Part shown: one piece after another, positions 11,541-12,853 of the stretch
How positions within the stretch are numbered: position 1 is the stretch's first letter
Layout: each line of letters opens with the position of its first letter
Source of the DNA: Candidatus Woesearchaeota archaeon
GTDB taxonomy: Archaea > Nanobdellota > Nanobdellia > Woesearchaeales > SKIA01
DNA length: 12,853 nucleotides
Assembly: GCA_007128245.1 (NCBI GenBank)
Contig: SKXU01000018.1
Span: 1-12,853, forward strand
Direction: 5' to 3'
Program-made: the position numbers and the translations under genes
Notes under the pieces: generated by a model
The model's database searches: none
What the model was told of the DNA's origin: nothing
What the model saw: the letters and a program-made list of their open reading frames with translations, nothing else

Positions 11541-12853
11541 ACATTACTTTCTCAATATCTTCTTCTTTCCAACCGCCATTACGAAAAGATGCACGAATCA
11601 TATCATCACGAACGCCGTTACGTCGCATACCTGCCACATATTCACGGGCTTTTACATAGGGGTCTTGAACAGGCGCCTTTAGTTGATGATGTGCTGGTAA
11701 AAGAACTGAAGCTTCTTGCAGAGACGAAACGGATTTCTGTGAGGAAGGTTGCTTTCCAGAAAAGAAAGCCCAAGAAAGCACGCCAATCATAAGCATCACA
11801 AGAACAATCATTCCCCCAGTAAGAAATCCCGGCCAACGTGAAGTAACCTGTACCGCACCCCCATTTTCTTCAGGAGTAAAAGAAACCCCCTCAGAGGATT
11901 CATCAGCAACAATACCACACTCCTCAACAACAGCAGAAGGTCTTCCTACGTCACTGTCACAGTTATTACTGTCAGTACACACACGCTCTTGCTGACCGTT
12001 AACACAATCAGACCACTCACACACCCAATCAGGAACACACACATCAACAGGCTCGGAAACGCTCACAGCATCTTCTTCGCTGACAGGCGACTCAACAGCA
12101 GGCTCAGAAACTGCAGGCGGAGCTCCACCACCACCAAAAGAAGGAGGAGGGGGAGTAACAGGAGAATCAACCGGACAGACACCACAGTCTTGAGGACAAG
12201 TAGAACACGTCTCCTGCGCGTTACACACCCCATCACCACAAAATGGACCTTCAATAACCTCATACGTGGAAAATCCTGACACTGAAAACAAGAGCCCCCC
12301 TTGATTATGGGTAATTATTTGACATCGAGAACTCGGACAGGCAGTACCGTTATAGAGTATCTGAGGATTTACGAAAGGCACTTGTCGAAGAAGAATCTGA
12401 GCAGGAACAGAAGAGAGAACATCAAGAGAAGCGTTCACACTAACAGTGAGCCCATCAATGATGATTAAATCAGGCAGCTCGGCCAATCTATCACGAAGAG
12501 AAGACACATTCACTTCGGAAGAAAACGTGATTTTCCCAGTAGAAACCCGCTCAAACGTTAAGTTCTCAACCAGATCAGGAGCTGTGCGTAAATCAGTTGA
12601 TTCTCCTGCAAACCATGGAGGAGTAGACATCGCAATCGCCTGTGCAAACACCGGCACAGACTGCGTAATCCAAGCAAGTTGCACCTCTCGAGGAATCTCT
12701 ACCCAGCCAGACATACAGCTCTGAGTATTTGGATCAAAGGAATCGCAAGAATAATACTCCAGTTCATGTAAGTTTTCAAAAGGCATTGCACTACGAAGTG
12801 GTTCACGTATTACTTTGTTAGAAGACCAAAAATACTCAGTCTGGTTGACATAC
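11539..12853 (-). CDS. large cysteine-module surface protein, 5' end outside window
   Basis: The frame is open to the right edge (at least 437 aa), so the ATG at 12786 is probably internal: upstream codons read NQTEYFWSSNKVIREPL and continue the protein. Numbering here is from that Met. An extracellular beta-rich region (to about 180, ending FSVSGFSTYEV) is followed by a CGDGxC module (C183, C188, C194, C197, C201, C204), a Pro/Ser/acid stalk, a thrombospondin-1-like module (about 250-290: CVPDWVCEWSDCVNG, then ERVCTDSNNC), one membrane helix (about 319-342) and a cytosolic tail. The tail ends in a conserved-looking helical motif, AREYVAGMRRNGV then DDMIRASF and GGW. It is probably anchored outside the cell for adhesion or interaction with another cell; that role is inferred. 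Confidence 0.78.
   Translation of the reverse strand, partial: YVNQTEYFWSSNKVIREPLRSAMPFENLHELEYYSCDSFDPNTQSCMSGWVEIPREVQLAWITQSVPVFAQAIAMSTPPWFAGESTDLRTAPDLVENLTFERVSTGKITFSSEVNVSSLRDRLAELPDLIIIDGLTVSVNASLDVLSSVPAQILLRQVPFVNPQILYNGTACPSSRCQIITHNQGGLLFSVSGFSTYEVIEGPFCGDGVCNAQETCSTCPQDCGVCPVDSPVTPPPPSFGGGGAPPAVSEPAVESPVSEEDAVSVSEPVDVCVPDWVCEWSDCVNGQQERVCTDSNNCDSDVGRPSAVVEECGIVADESSEGVSFTPEENGGAVQVTSRWPGFLTGGMIVLVMLMIGVLSWAFFSGKQPSSQKSVSSLQEASVLLPAHHQLKAPVQDPYVKAREYVAGMRRNGVRDDMIRASFRNGGWKEEDIEKVM

Noticed and set aside
12725..12786. ATG at 12786 as the true start of the surface protein
   Set aside because: The frame stays open to the window edge with protein-like sequence, no TATA box lies about 26 bp upstream, and no signal peptide follows this Met.

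Overview
The window looks like archaeal chromosome, most likely from a DPANN lineage (Woesearchaeota/Nanoarchaeota-like). It carries an archaeo-eukaryotic primase, a Hef-type helicase/XPF nuclease, initiation factor aIF2-beta, archaeal winged-helix and Toprim proteins, and a surface protein with CGDGxC and thrombospondin-like cysteine modules of the kind common in DPANN genomes. Promoters are archaeal: at about ten genes a TATA-like box is centred 23-27 bp upstream of the start codon, implying leaderless mRNAs. I used this rule to choose several starts. No taxon can be proved from sequence reading alone.

Layout. 1-72 (-) is the 5' end of an exported-type protein. 131-1600 (-) is a fused PriS-PriL-like primase whose PriL-like tail has no cysteine ligands. 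Divergent from it, sharing one TATA element (1626-1635), is a tight plus-strand operon: a small OB-fold-like protein, an M24 Xaa-Pro peptidase, a 38-codon overlapping ORF that probably encodes the peptidase's C-terminal tail in another frame, and an unknown 75-aa protein. HtpX follows (3350-4186), then a VapB (AbrB-type)/VapC (PIN) pair (4265-4841) with a dyad between its TATA box and start codon. Minus-strand genes come next: type I isopentenyl-diphosphate isomerase, whose 3' end overlaps vapC; Hef; and a 4-TM EmrE/EamA-like half transporter joined to hef by an ATGA overlap.

The 173-bp divergent gap at 7967-8139 holds an AT-rich array of CTATATAG units, including a perfect 20-bp palindrome, upstream of aIF2-beta. 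The last 4.3 kb is an envelope-type region. Two paralogous SurA-N-like lipoproteins (8586-9194 and 10871-11518) flank a Toprim protein, a small acidic protein, and a 7-TM protein whose gene overlaps that of a winged-helix protein. The window ends in a large surface protein (11539-12853, N-terminus outside the window) facing a GAAA-loop hairpin terminator.

How the genes may work together: replication and repair are represented by the primase, Hef, the Toprim protein and the OB protein divergent from the primase. The 7-TM/winged-helix pair next to a lipoprotein looks like a compact membrane-to-promoter signalling unit in an envelope neighbourhood. Points most worth a second look: the primase without Fe-S ligands; two apparent frameshifts in the OB/peptidase operon; two dyads of identical geometry (6-bp arms, GT spacer) placed between TATA box and start; and the CTATATAG array.
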